This document shows positions 1-9,282 of a stretch of 64,000 nucleotides of DNA, one piece after another. The translations under genes and the position numbers were made by a program. Source of the stretch: Verrucomicrobiia bacterium (lineage in GTDB: Bacteria; Verrucomicrobiota; Verrucomicrobiia; Opitutales; Cerasicoccaceae); assembly GCA_030432235.1 (NCBI GenBank), contig JAUIHT010000004.1, positions 310,001 to 374,000 of the forward strand. The letters are read 5' to 3'. Position 1 is the stretch's first letter. Each line of letters opens with the position of its first letter. The notes under the pieces were generated by a model. That model ran no database searches and had not been told where the DNA came from. It saw only the letters and a list, made by a program, of their open reading frames with translations.

Positions 1-56
1 TCCTGTAGGGGCGGATTTTCAGTCATGAAAAAAGCACAAGCCGGACGGCTCGCAGG

Positions 57-1556
57 TTAAGTATTAGATTCGCGGGTTCGCCAGGCGGACACATTCGGTT
101 CGTGCAAAAGATAATCCAACAGGCGGCTCTTCAGCTCGTCCCGCACCGCTTGGTGTTCCCGGGCTCCGGCCAGATTGTGAATTTCGTACGGGTCGTCCTT
201 GAGGTTATAAAGTTCTTCCGTGTCAAAGGCATAGCGGCAGTATTTCCAGTCTCCGCGCTTGATCATGGCACAACGGCCTTTGGTGGTGTAGTCGACAAAC
301 CAAAACCAGCCCGCCTCCTCGGACCGCACAGCATTCTCGGCGGCATACTCCCTGTGCGGAAAAGGCTCGGGCGGTCTTTCCGGGATGCCACATTCGGCAA
401 AGACCTCCTCGCGATGAGATAAGTCGGGATTGTTGATGACCGGCATGAACGAGCGCCCCCCAACGGTTTGCGGAACAGGCAATCCCAAGTATTCCAACAT
501 CGTCGGCATAAAGTCGATGTTACTGACAAGCGCCCGCGAATGTGTACCGGCGGGAACATCTGGACCGGCCAGGAGCAAGGGAATACGCACCAAGGAATCA
601 TAGAAGGCACCTGTCTTGCCTGGCAGTCCAAAGTGGCCGGCAAAGCACCCATGATCGGCCGTGAACAAAACAAGGGTATTGTCGAGTATTCCCTGCTCCT
701 CCAGCGCTGCCATCAGGCGGCCGACCGCATCGTCGATGAAAGTGATCATGCCGTAGTAGATGGCCAGAATACGTTTGCGGTCAGCCTCGGAGAGCTCATT
801 CAGACCACAGGCTTGCGACTGGACGAAGTGCCGGAAGGGATGTGTGGCCCAGTCGATTTCATGAAAGCCCGGCAGTGCCTCGATATCGTCCGGCGAGTAC
901 ATCGAATAGTAGGGCTCGCAAACGGTGACCGGCCAATGCGGATCCGGAAAGGAATACTTCATGAAGAAAGGACGGCCACCGGTGTTTTTCAAAAAGTCTT
1001 CCGCGTCCTCGGCGATGCGCGCGGTCATGCACTGCTCGGGGGGAAACGGTTCCGGTGTTTCGATCAACCCCTCGCCCAACACCGTATTGCCGCCTTGCTG
1101 GGCGAATTTGGCAAAGCCCGGGCGGGTGTCACTGTGCCGCCAGTCATAAACTGCCTGATCCGCCAGGCGCATCTCACCGCGTTGCTTGCCCCAGTGGTGA
1201 TACTCCTCCACCCGGTCGAACCATCGCTTCAGAAAGTCCCCATTGAAGCAGTGGTTTTTGCCAATCAACGCAGTCAGGTACCCCTGTTCTTTGAGCAACT
1301 GCACCAGGGTCGGCACTTCCGGGCCGACATGCGAAGCCTCATCGACGAAGAAGCGCTGGTGCGTGTGCGGGCACTGCCCGGTAAACATGGAAACACGTGA
1401 AGGCGTACAGAGCGGAGTGACACAATACGCTTCGTCAAACTGCATGCCTCGCTGCGACAACGCATCGATGTGCGGCGTCTTGACCACCGAGTTTCCCGTG
1501 CAGCCCAGTCCGGAAGCCACCAGTTCATCGACAACTATCCAAACGATGTTCTTCAT
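57..1556 (-). CDS. Type I (formylglycine) sulfatase, no signal peptide
   Basis: A 499-aa alkaline-phosphatase-fold sulfatase that hydrolyses sulfate esters, here probably on an oligosaccharide. The maturation motif CTPSR is at residues 50-54 (Cys50 to be converted to formylglycine). The N-terminal metal-binding region is VVDEL at residues 8-12. A later TADHG block fits the second metal site. The protein begins directly with the first beta strand (MKNIVWIVV) and I see no signal peptide, which points to a cytoplasmic enzyme acting on imported oligosaccharides. It is the last gene of a leftward carbohydrate operon, 27 bp behind the beta-helix gene. The family is certain. The substrate is not known. 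Confidence 0.93.
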   Translation of the reverse strand: MKNIVWIVVDELVASGLGCTGNSVVKTPHIDALSQRGMQFDEAYCVTPLCTPSRVSMFTGQCPHTHQRFFVDEASHVGPEVPTLVQLLKEQGYLTALIGKNHCFNGDFLKRWFDRVEEYHHWGKQRGEMRLADQAVYDWRHSDTRPGFAKFAQQGGNTVLGEGLIETPEPFPPEQCMTARIAEDAEDFLKNTGGRPFFMKYSFPDPHWPVTVCEPYYSMYSPDDIEALPGFHEIDWATHPFRHFVQSQACGLNELSEADRKRILAIYYGMITFIDDAVGRLMAALEEQGILDNTLVLFTADHGCFAGHFGLPGKTGAFYDSLVRIPLLLAGPDVPAGTHSRALVSNIDFMPTMLEYLGLPVPQTVGGRSFMPVINNPDLSHREEVFAECGIPERPPEPFPHREYAAENAVRSEEAGWFWFVDYTTKGRCAMIKRGDWKYCRYAFDTEELYNLKDDPYEIHNLAGAREHQAVRDELKSRLLDYLLHEPNVSAWRTRESNT

Positions 1557-1583
1557 GTGCTGTGCGTATGGTTCCTACCCATA

Positions 1584-3932
1584 TTAGCTGTCGGCATGCT
1601 CACTCACACCCTTTCCGTGTTGAAGGCCCATTTGTTCAAAGGGAATCGGTTTGAAGTTTTTTGCCCGTGTAATCACTTCGGCTAAAGGCGGCTCCTGCAG
1701 CATGGCCAAGCTGAAAACCTCGGCAGGCAGCTCAAGGGTCTCGGTTTGATTGCCCTCCTGGAGGACATCCCCGTCCTTATCGAAGCCCACTTCACCGTGA
1801 CTGGTAAGCACATTCCAACCGATATTGATAAAAAGATTGTCACGCACGTAGTTGATGCGCGTGTCAACATCCACGTAGCCGTCCAAAGCCGGGTAGCGGT
1901 CGGAATAAGGCGGGCAGGTGATATCCACATCCTCAAAGAGCCGCTTTTGCCAGAGAACGCTGGTACGGCGCCTTTCCCAGCGCTTTGTCGCCAACAAGTA
2001 CCGGACGGCACCCGGGCACTCGATGAACAGGTTGTTCTCGATGACGTTGCGATGCCCGAAATGCATCAGCACGGCTCCCAGCATCTCGGAGCCGACACGG
2101 TAAAAGACATTGGATTCCAAACGCGTCCCGCCCGTTCCATCATCCAGATAAATACCGGTCAGGCGCTGGTGCCCGGCTTCCCCCGCTCCAATGTCGTGGA
2201 AGTAATTGTAGCGAATCACATTTCCCATCTGCGACGGGTCCCGCGATATGTAAATCGCCCCCATGTCATCAAATTCGTTGTTCAGAATGTCGCTAATCTC
2301 GTTATACTCGATGACGTGATCGTTGCCAAACAGGGCCAGGGCATTGAAGGGTTGGTCCTTGATCAGGCAATGCCGCACGGGGTTCGCCACGCCATAAACC
2401 GTCACCGCCGCCGTAAAGGATGGCCGATGATTCGAGTTCCGGTACAAGATGCAATTGATCACTTGATTATTGCCCGGCTCAAGCGTCTCGCGCGAACCAC
2501 CATCCAGAATAATTCCTCCGGCCCCCGTGTCATGAACCAAACATGCTTGAATCGTATTGTTGCGGCCCGCTTTGCGATCCCAGGTAGTATTCTGATAGTG
2601 TTGAGCTTTAAGGTTGCCGACGTAGCGGCTGGCAGGCGTCCCGGTAAATTCATGCACCGGTCCCTCGACACCACCCGTAATCCCCTGCCCCATCATGATG
2701 CCGATACTTCCAAAGTAACGGACCGTCAGCTTGTCCAGGAGTATCCTTTCGGTGTTTTCCATGTAAACGCCCATTCCCCGTCCGTACTCCAATGTCACCC
2801 CGGAGAGGGTCAGATCATGCACGTTTTCAACCGCAACAAAAGGCCCCTCAAACACAGTCACCGTGATTTCACTTTTCTCCGTGGAATCAAAAGGATACAG
2901 ATAAAGCTTCCCGGTATTCTGGTCGACGTAGTATTCTCCAGGCCGATCTATCTCTTCCAACAGATTATACACGACATAGCTCCGGCTCTTGGTAAGAGGA
3001 TTTTCGTCTGTGGTCTGATGGATGCCGAACATATGCGGCTGAACGGTCGTGATGGTACCGCTTTCCAAATTCAGCTCTTTGACCTTCAAATTATCGTGGG
3101 CGAAGCCACGAGCGAAGATCCCCCGCAACCAGATGGAATCCGCCTGCGACCACCGTTTCGCGCGATCATAATCAATTTCAAAGGTGCCGCCACGCGGTTG
3201 ATAATCGGGGAGGATCAACTCAGGCTCCTGAAAGAGGCCGCCGTTCAACTCGGTAAACGGGTCTGATCCTGAATCATGCACAGGACCAATTTTGAGGCGG
3301 TGCCCGCCCTTGTTAGGCCACTGCGCTAGCTCATAAAGTCGACCGCCTCCATATACCTGCAAATGGGCATTCTCAATCGGTGTGGAAAACCCCTGCTGCT
3401 TGATGGACCCGAGGTTCTTCACGCCCACCTCGTAGAGGTTCACGACCCTGACATGCTCTCTAGCCTCCGGCGGAATTCGTTCAAGTATCGCCGGGTCCGT
3501 CAGCTTGGAAAAATGCTGAAACGGGATAGGCAGACCACCGGTCAGCACTACTGCCTCATCCTGATAGGCACGGTAAACTATCGGCTTATCGGGCATTCCT
3601 GAATCCTCCTCCGACAAAGCAAACGTGGAGCTTAGCGGGTATACCCCACCGCGAATATTGACGACCACTCCGCCTTCGGGAAGGCCTTGATTTTCCTTCA
3701 AGCTGCGGATGGCGTCCCGCGCTTCTTCCAGCGATGCGAAAGGTGCGGAAAGCCTACCTTTACCCGGTGACTCCTTGGCACGACCATCCACATAAAACGC
3801 GCGCGGCGTGACCTCACCAGCCAAGAGCGTATTCAGAAGCAGGAAGCTCAGCATGCAGAATCCGAAGCGCCCCTTGCAGTTATGCCCGAAGAACCTGTAT
3901 CGAAACACCTGAATAGCTCTGGTAAAAATCAT
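1584..3932 (-). CDS. Secreted right-handed beta-helix glycoside hydrolase, GH141-like
   Basis: About 782 aa. The mature part starts with AFYVDGRAKESPGKGRLSAP, followed by 'FASLEEARDAIRSL' and 'GGVYPLSSTFAL', the N-terminal signature of large parallel beta-helix glycan enzymes such as family GH141 (known members act on fucosylated or xylan-type glycans). Many short N-x-I and G-x-x-L beta-helix turns follow between about residues 380 and 700. I place the start at 3932, just 19 bp past the preceding gene's stop. This gives a basic n-region (FTRAIQVFRYRF) and a hydrophobic core LSFLLLNTLLAG. A start at 3854 is also possible. The family assignment is from recognition, not a search, so the activity is uncertain. 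Confidence 0.8.
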   Translation of the reverse strand: MIFTRAIQVFRYRFFGHNCKGRFGFCMLSFLLLNTLLAGEVTPRAFYVDGRAKESPGKGRLSAPFASLEEARDAIRSLKENQGLPEGGVVVNIRGGVYPLSSTFALSEEDSGMPDKPIVYRAYQDEAVVLTGGLPIPFQHFSKLTDPAILERIPPEAREHVRVVNLYEVGVKNLGSIKQQGFSTPIENAHLQVYGGGRLYELAQWPNKGGHRLKIGPVHDSGSDPFTELNGGLFQEPELILPDYQPRGGTFEIDYDRAKRWSQADSIWLRGIFARGFAHDNLKVKELNLESGTITTVQPHMFGIHQTTDENPLTKSRSYVVYNLLEEIDRPGEYYVDQNTGKLYLYPFDSTEKSEITVTVFEGPFVAVENVHDLTLSGVTLEYGRGMGVYMENTERILLDKLTVRYFGSIGIMMGQGITGGVEGPVHEFTGTPASRYVGNLKAQHYQNTTWDRKAGRNNTIQACLVHDTGAGGIILDGGSRETLEPGNNQVINCILYRNSNHRPSFTAAVTVYGVANPVRHCLIKDQPFNALALFGNDHVIEYNEISDILNNEFDDMGAIYISRDPSQMGNVIRYNYFHDIGAGEAGHQRLTGIYLDDGTGGTRLESNVFYRVGSEMLGAVLMHFGHRNVIENNLFIECPGAVRYLLATKRWERRRTSVLWQKRLFEDVDITCPPYSDRYPALDGYVDVDTRINYVRDNLFINIGWNVLTSHGEVGFDKDGDVLQEGNQTETLELPAEVFSLAMLQEPPLAEVITRAKNFKPIPFEQMGLQHGKGVSEHADS

Positions 3933-3951
3933 CAGTGGATGAATGTATGGA

Positions 3952-6045
3952 TCACTGGGAACGGGTGAAGGACAGCGTTGTTTCACCCTCTATTTCAGTG
4001 GCAATGACCTCCCCCCAGGCCGGCGTGTAAATACGCGCAGCTTGGGCGTCATAAACAATCGGCACCGTTTGGTAGCTCTGCCAATTGTCCGGAGAGAAGG
4101 AGAGCTCTTGCGCATAGATATTACCGCTGGCATTACGCAGCTCGACGAACAGGGAGTGCGCCTCCGAGACAGGCATCCGCAGGCGCACCTGCAAATAGCC
4201 ATCTTCATTTTTCATGATAATGACACCATTTCGATAGCCTGGATCTCGGGGCAATAAAGTCCTCTGTTCTTCAACCATCTGGAGTGAAAGGCGTTCGATG
4301 GCTTCATGAACGCCACCCCCAGCTTGATTTGCCAGCCACGCGTCATCGAATATGAAATTATTATCTACCTCGCCGGATAGATCTCCGTAATAAGGACGTC
4401 CCCGAAGACCAATAATGCCGTCGGTTACGTTGTCTTTAAGCACGCTATTGGCATTCTGCTTATCAATCACCGGATACATCTTCACCCAGGCTTTTTCTGG
4501 CTCCGGGGTGCAATCATAGAGTATGCCAGCCAGCCCTGTGCCGAATATCAGATTGCCGGTCACCGAGTTGAGGTCGCCCTTGATTTCGATACCGACGTCA
4601 TTGCAGCCCCAAACGATGTTGTTACGCAGGTGCATACCACGCGTCTGATCGTCTCCCCGGATACCTATTCCGAATCGTTCACCCAAACAGTCATGCACCC
4701 AGTTCTGCTCAATGATGGTGCCGTCGATAGCCGGAGTGCGTCCATAGATCAACGAGACATCATGCGACAATGCACCACCGTTATAGACGTGATTCTGGCG
4801 AATCACCGCCGGGGCGCCGTTTACCTGGATCCCGACAGCGCCGAATTCGTGAACGGTCGAGAACTCGACCTTATTCGGCATCTCTTTGTTCGTACCGCTG
4901 ACCTTAATGCCCGAGTCCAGCAAGTCGCCGTGCCAATTGACGTTCTCGACGAGTACATTTTGCACCCAATTATCCCCACCACTGAGGATCAATCCGCTGG
5001 TGTAGGAATTGCGTATACTCGACCAGCTAAAGCGAATGTGATCTCCGGATAGCTTAATGCCCGCCACGGCATTCACCACCTTTTCCTTTTCCGGATTCCA
5101 CTCTGGAGGCACGCTTGCAAATGAAGGATAATCGAAGTGGCAATCGCTAATCCACAGATTCCTAACCTTATCGGCACATATGGCCGTAGCGAAAAAGCGA
5201 ATGCCTTTCATGGCCACGCCAGAGGCACTTTCAAAACTCAGGGCATAATCCCTGGTTTTCACATACAGCCGTCCTCCCGATGGAGACGCCCCCGAAGGCA
5301 AGCGAAAGTACAAGTATCCCTCTTCCTGTACGTACTCACCTGGAGCATCCAGTAGATCAAGACGGCCCTGAAGGTAATAGTAATCGTCATGCCACCGCGG
5401 CCAATCCTTCATTGTTTCCATGGCTTTGCCGAGGTCTTGCGGGTAGAGAAGTACCTGGTATTCCGCGTTGTGCTTAGTGACTTTCCTGCTCCAGGTAAAA
5501 AACTGATGGCAGACATTCAGCACTATCTCCATGCCCGTGTAATCGACACCGGTGGCAGGTAGCTTTCGGTCCTTGATTTTACCATAGCTCGAAAACTCAT
5601 CGACCGCCGACCAGCCGTCCCGGGTAAGTAAACGATCAAAGGTCGTATTCGGCCAACGGGCTAGCAGCATAGGGGTGTCGTTCCAGAATAGCTGCTTGAC
5701 CTCTCCGGCGAAAGGAATCCTCCACAAGCCTGGCGAGATCTCTTCTGAAACCCCACTGATCGGATCACGGCCATCGATAATCACTAGCTCGCCCGGGGCA
5801 TTGCGGATTTTCAACGGGCCATTCGTCGTGCCCGAACTGTCGACCGTCCAGGACTCGCGGTAGACGCCACCATGCAGCCAGATTTGATCGCCCGGTGTGG
5901 CGCTCCGCACGGCCGCGGAGAGATCCCTAAATCCCTTCTCACCAACTAAAGCAGAACCCGTCGGATATACATGGAGAATCTGTTCCGCTGAAAGAATGGT
6001 AATGCCGAGTCCCAATATCCCTAGAGCTATCTGACAACATTTCAT
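3952..6045 (-). CDS. Secreted right-handed beta-helix protein (polysaccharide lyase/hydrolase-like)
   Basis: A 697-aa protein with an N-terminal signal peptide (MKCCQIALGILGLGITILSA). The block LHVYPTGSALVGEKGFRDLS is followed by a GDQIWLHGGVYRE motif typical of secreted beta-helix glycan-active proteins (DUF1565/pectate-lyase-like superfamily). Repeats such as NNIVWGCNDVGIEIKG and NSVTGNLIFGTG lie near residues 470-520. The C-terminal 100 residues (ILHVY-unrelated beta sandwich with 'DNWQSYQTVPIVYDAQAA') look like an accessory domain. It shares fold but little obvious sequence with the following beta-helix gene, which starts 19 bp after its stop. It lies 18 bp after the acetylesterase gene, so it is clearly in the same operon. 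Enzymatic activity cannot be assigned. Confidence 0.82.
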   Translation of the reverse strand: MKCCQIALGILGLGITILSAEQILHVYPTGSALVGEKGFRDLSAAVRSATPGDQIWLHGGVYRESWTVDSSGTTNGPLKIRNAPGELVIIDGRDPISGVSEEISPGLWRIPFAGEVKQLFWNDTPMLLARWPNTTFDRLLTRDGWSAVDEFSSYGKIKDRKLPATGVDYTGMEIVLNVCHQFFTWSRKVTKHNAEYQVLLYPQDLGKAMETMKDWPRWHDDYYYLQGRLDLLDAPGEYVQEEGYLYFRLPSGASPSGGRLYVKTRDYALSFESASGVAMKGIRFFATAICADKVRNLWISDCHFDYPSFASVPPEWNPEKEKVVNAVAGIKLSGDHIRFSWSSIRNSYTSGLILSGGDNWVQNVLVENVNWHGDLLDSGIKVSGTNKEMPNKVEFSTVHEFGAVGIQVNGAPAVIRQNHVYNGGALSHDVSLIYGRTPAIDGTIIEQNWVHDCLGERFGIGIRGDDQTRGMHLRNNIVWGCNDVGIEIKGDLNSVTGNLIFGTGLAGILYDCTPEPEKAWVKMYPVIDKQNANSVLKDNVTDGIIGLRGRPYYGDLSGEVDNNFIFDDAWLANQAGGGVHEAIERLSLQMVEEQRTLLPRDPGYRNGVIIMKNEDGYLQVRLRMPVSEAHSLFVELRNASGNIYAQELSFSPDNWQSYQTVPIVYDAQAARIYTPAWGEVIATEIEGETTLSFTRSQ

Positions 6046-6063
6046 CTATATAACCTATTTACG

Positions 6064-7575
6064 TTATTGGACCAAACTGACTTTGAATGGCGAAGCCGGA
6101 AGGCCCGTCGCATTCGTCAAATTGGGTTTGAGCTCAGGCCAGTTAGTATAGGCATAGCCAAGAGCTAAAGGTTTACGCTCTTTTTCTACATGAATGCGCA
6201 CGTTTTCACCATCTATTTCGGCAAGGGCCGGCACGAATACGCCAGGCTGGTAAGCGACCGAAAATCCTTGTAATGCACCCCCATCAAAAACTGCCAAGTC
6301 TTCAGCATGCTCAAATGACACCTTGATGCCTTCTGTCGTGACTTTCGCAGAGCGGAATATCGGGCCTGAGAGCGCCCCTTGATTCTTGTAGACTTCCGCC
6401 ATGATTTGCCGGGCAAAGCGCTCACCCACAGTCCGCTTGTCGGTCGGATGAACATTCTTGCGCAAACCGGTATCGATAAGAACGACCATACCCGTCCCCG
6501 GCACACTCTTCAGCGTCTCCAACTGTGCCTGGCGCAAGTCGGCGAAGCTGCGATCATTGGGACCATTCTTTTCGTAGGCAGCAAGCTGGGCGAAGAAAAA
6601 GGGCATATCCGGCTGGCGAAAGTCTTCCCGCCAACTTTCTATCAATGTAGTGAACAATTGCTGGTATTCATTGGGGAATGCGCTATTGGACTCTCCCTGA
6701 TACCAGATGACGCCTCGAAACGACATCGGTACCAAGGGCACGATCATACCATTGTACAATGCGGCGGGTGTATTGAAATTTCCCAGCCCCATCGGCGGCT
6801 GTGGCATGGGTGGCTTTTTCCCGGACTTTATCCAAGTCTCTAATTTCTCAAGATAGTTCAGCTTTAACTGCGCTTGCTGGGCGATACTTTCCACATAGGT
6901 TTGCCAATAATGCTGACACTGTGGATCGTTACGAGTCAGGTCGCCATTGACCCACGCGATCGCGTTCGTGCCCCCCACGGCAGATCGGACAAGGCCGACC
7001 GGAACATCCAACTCCTGCTGCAACTGCTTGCCGAAATAATAGGCCACACCACTGAACCAGGAAGCCGATAAGGCATTGGATGCCTTCCATTTCCCTTCGG
7101 TTATCTTGATCGGGAAAGGGGCTATCGTGGTGGGCACGCTAAACAGCATCAGGTTGGGATTGTCGGCCACTTTCTGTTCCGCCTCCCATCCGTCTGTCCG
7201 ATTCATGGGCCATTGCATGTTCGACTGACCGGAACATAGCCAAACTTCACCGAGGCGAGCGTCCTTAACAGACACCTTCTGCCCCGCAGATGTCGCCGTG
7301 AGCACAATGGGGCTTTTGTCGCTTTGACCGGGTAGCTCGACCAGCCAGGCCCCGTCTTTTTCGATGGTACCGCTTGCCGACTGGACACCGCACTCCACCC
7401 GTACCGTCTCGCCGGGCTTGCCGGTTCCCCATACCCGTAAGGGCAGATCCCTTTGGAGCACCATTCCGTCCTGAAAGACAGAGGCAAAGGCAAGCCTCTC
7501 GCCAAAAGCTGGCGAAAGCCCAATGGCACAGAGACATATGACAAGTGTCAGAAACGGAAATCGAAGGACATGCAT
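6064..7575 (-). CDS. Sialate O-acetylesterase-like SGNH carbohydrate esterase
   Basis: A 503-aa secreted esterase of the SASA/DUF303 family, which removes O-acetyl groups from sugars. A signal peptide is present (LTLVICLCAIGLSPAFG). An N-terminal beta domain (FASVFQDGMVLQRDLPLRVW) precedes the nucleophile motif CSGQSNMQW with Ser118. The Block-III equivalent IWYQGESN lies near residue 300. The C-terminal catalytic Asp/His region is NVHPTDKRTVGERFA. These are all hallmarks of the family. As the first gene of the leftward glycan operon it would deacetylate the polymer before the beta-helix enzymes act. Upstream (7576-7642) is an AT-rich stretch that may hold the promoter. Sialic acid as the real substrate is unlikely to be guaranteed, because the family is used widely on plant and algal glycans. 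Confidence 0.9.
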   Translation of the reverse strand: MHVLRFPFLTLVICLCAIGLSPAFGERLAFASVFQDGMVLQRDLPLRVWGTGKPGETVRVECGVQSASGTIEKDGAWLVELPGQSDKSPIVLTATSAGQKVSVKDARLGEVWLCSGQSNMQWPMNRTDGWEAEQKVADNPNLMLFSVPTTIAPFPIKITEGKWKASNALSASWFSGVAYYFGKQLQQELDVPVGLVRSAVGGTNAIAWVNGDLTRNDPQCQHYWQTYVESIAQQAQLKLNYLEKLETWIKSGKKPPMPQPPMGLGNFNTPAALYNGMIVPLVPMSFRGVIWYQGESNSAFPNEYQQLFTTLIESWREDFRQPDMPFFFAQLAAYEKNGPNDRSFADLRQAQLETLKSVPGTGMVVLIDTGLRKNVHPTDKRTVGERFARQIMAEVYKNQGALSGPIFRSAKVTTEGIKVSFEHAEDLAVFDGGALQGFSVAYQPGVFVPALAEIDGENVRIHVEKERKPLALGYAYTNWPELKPNLTNATGLPASPFKVSLVQ

Positions 7576-7642
7576 GCTCTTATATATTATATTTTATTAT
7601 AACCAGCTATCAGGCCTCTAAACGCTTCCCCCGGATCCGAAT

Positions 7643-8347
7643 TCAATAACCACGCCAGAACAACCGGCCTCGTGTATCCGAGATATTGGATGTTTTCGGT
7701 ATATCTTCGATCCGGATGGTATCGACATGACCATCCGCATAGATGATTAGGCAGCTGTCACCGTAAACGGCATCTGGCGGAAACTGCGTAGCGCTATTGG
7801 GCCAGGTAACAAACTGATACTGTGTCCCGGCAGCGTTCGTCTTGCCCTCAAAGAAGAGCGCGGTCACTGCTGGATCCTTAAAGTCCAGATAGCGCTTAAC
7901 ACGATTGGGGTCGCCCGGATTCGTATTGGTCTGGGAAGGGTTGGTCAGGCCAATCGACCCATTGATCATAAATGTCGCGAGACCGTCAATTTCCGGATGT
8001 AAGGAGCGAAGCGCGGGAGACCCTAAAATAGACATGTCATTCGCGTTGCCAGACTCTTCCTCATCATAAACATTCCCCAGGTAACCCCCGAACTTCAAAT
8101 ATTCCCACCATCTGACGATTCCGTCCGAATTCCAGTAGGGCGGCAGGAAGGTGTCGTTATCCTGAGCATACAACATTATAGACGAATGGACCTGCTTCAT
8201 GTTTGAAGCCGCTTCCGCCTTCATCGAAGCCATCCTGACTTTGCTAATGGTCGGTATGAGAATAGCCGCCAAAATGGCAATGGCCGCTATCGCGGTAAGC
8301 AGTTCTACGAGCGAGAATCCGTGCCTGCCTGTACGATGTGGCTTCAT
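7643..8347 (-). CDS. Type II secretion pseudopilin-like protein (prepilin N-terminal methylation motif)
   Basis: A 234-aa protein with a class III signal near its N-terminus: GRHGFSLVELLTAIAAIAIL, with prepilin-peptidase cleavage expected between Gly and Phe, then a 20-residue hydrophobic helix. The C-terminal part contains 'YADGHVDTI', which matches the H-X9-DG-like pilin proteins (DUF1559 type) abundant in Planctomycetes and Verrucomicrobia. I chose the ATG at 8347 because it places the basic tail MKPHRTGRHG directly before the hydrophobic stretch. It is encoded between the PEP-CTERM gene and the acetylesterase gene on the same strand. These proteins are usually surface or secretion related, and the exact role is unknown. 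Confidence 0.88.
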   Translation of the reverse strand: MKPHRTGRHGFSLVELLTAIAAIAILAAILIPTISKVRMASMKAEAASNMKQVHSSIMLYAQDNDTFLPPYWNSDGIVRWWEYLKFGGYLGNVYDEEESGNANDMSILGSPALRSLHPEIDGLATFMINGSIGLTNPSQTNTNPGDPNRVKRYLDFKDPAVTALFFEGKTNAAGTQYQFVTWPNSATQFPPDAVYGDSCLIIYADGHVDTIRIEDIPKTSNISDTRGRLFWRGY

Positions 8348-8404
8348 GTTCCCCAATCTATCGAACACCATGGTTCTCCAATGTGTCGCCTGCCTTGAGG
8401 AGCT

Positions 8405-9169
8405 TTATTGGCCTTTTCGACGGCGGACCAAGAATAAGCCAAGGCCAAGCAAACCGGCAATAAGCGAATAAGAAGAGGACTCTGGCACCTGTGACATGCT
8501 GAAGTTGTCGATGGCAAAGTCTTGACCCGTTGCCGGAGGCCCGACTGCGTTTGTAAACCAAGCGGCCGCATAGGCGTCGATGTTATTGCGAAAAGCCAAA
8601 TCCGTACCAACTGCAACAATGACGGGGCTGCCGCCGTTATAATCATAGATAGTGATATCAAAGGTATCCGATTCCGTATCGAGAGCCGAAGATGTGATTT
8701 CGATATGATACCAAGTACTGGCGGATACCGACGTGCTGCTGCCGATTGCAACCAGCCCACTACCGTTATTATACTTCCACCCAGTAGAAGTACTCAAAAC
8801 CTGAATCCCGATGTCGGTCGAATTCCTTAATTGAAATGAGGGCTGCGTAGCGCTCCCGGTGTACATATCAAATGAGATCTGGGCCCCCATACCACTGTCA
8901 AAAGTGCCGCTGATGTCGCCCTCGAGGCGGGCAGGGCTAATGATTGATTCATTGTCAATGAAGTTCACCCCATTGACGCCGGCGGTGAACGGCGACTGGT
9001 GCGTATTGCTCGTCAGCACCGTCTGGTTGCCCAGGTTGGCGGGCTGCACGGTCCACATGCCATCGGGCTCCACGCCATTTGAGTAACTGTCGAAGTCCTG
9101 GTAAATGCTCTGCGCATAGGCAGCCGGGATGAGGAGAGCAATAAGAGGGATAGATTTTAGGTAGTTCAT
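8405..9169 (-). CDS. PEP-CTERM sorted exported protein
   Basis: About 254 aa, starting at the ATG at 9169 with a signal peptide (LKSIPLIALLIPAAYAQ). The body is Ser/Thr/Gly-rich and beta-strand-like (DFDSYSNGVEPDGMWTVQ, then SFDMYTGSATQPSFQLRN), in the style of concanavalin-like lectin domains. The C-terminus is a canonical PEP-CTERM tail: VPESSSYSLIAGLLGLGLFL then VRRRKGQ. The family is processed by exosortase and anchored or released at the outer surface. The gene is divergent from the AraC regulator at 9283. It lies 57 bp upstream of the pilin-like gene and may be co-transcribed with it and the glycan operon. A glycan-binding role is only a guess. Confidence 0.9.
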   Translation of the reverse strand: MNYLKSIPLIALLIPAAYAQSIYQDFDSYSNGVEPDGMWTVQPANLGNQTVLTSNTHQSPFTAGVNGVNFIDNESIISPARLEGDISGTFDSGMGAQISFDMYTGSATQPSFQLRNSTDIGIQVLSTSTGWKYNNGSGLVAIGSSTSVSASTWYHIEITSSALDTESDTFDITIYDYNGGSPVIVAVGTDLAFRNNIDAYAAAWFTNAVGPPATGQDFAIDNFSMSQVPESSSYSLIAGLLGLGLFLVRRRKGQ

Positions 9170-9282
9170 ATCCCACCAAAATGCCCCGGCGCTCCCCAAA
9201 GTCAACAAAATATTGCTCAAAATAATCAATATGCCAATTACATTTGACAATTATTGCCTATTATGGCCCTATTCGGCATTTC

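Noticed and set aside
468-3266. Long plus-strand frames (310 and 506 codons) opposite the sulfatase and beta-helix genes
   Set aside because: They lie antisense to well-supported genes, lack protein motifs and ribosome sites, and are typical of GC-biased codon shadows.
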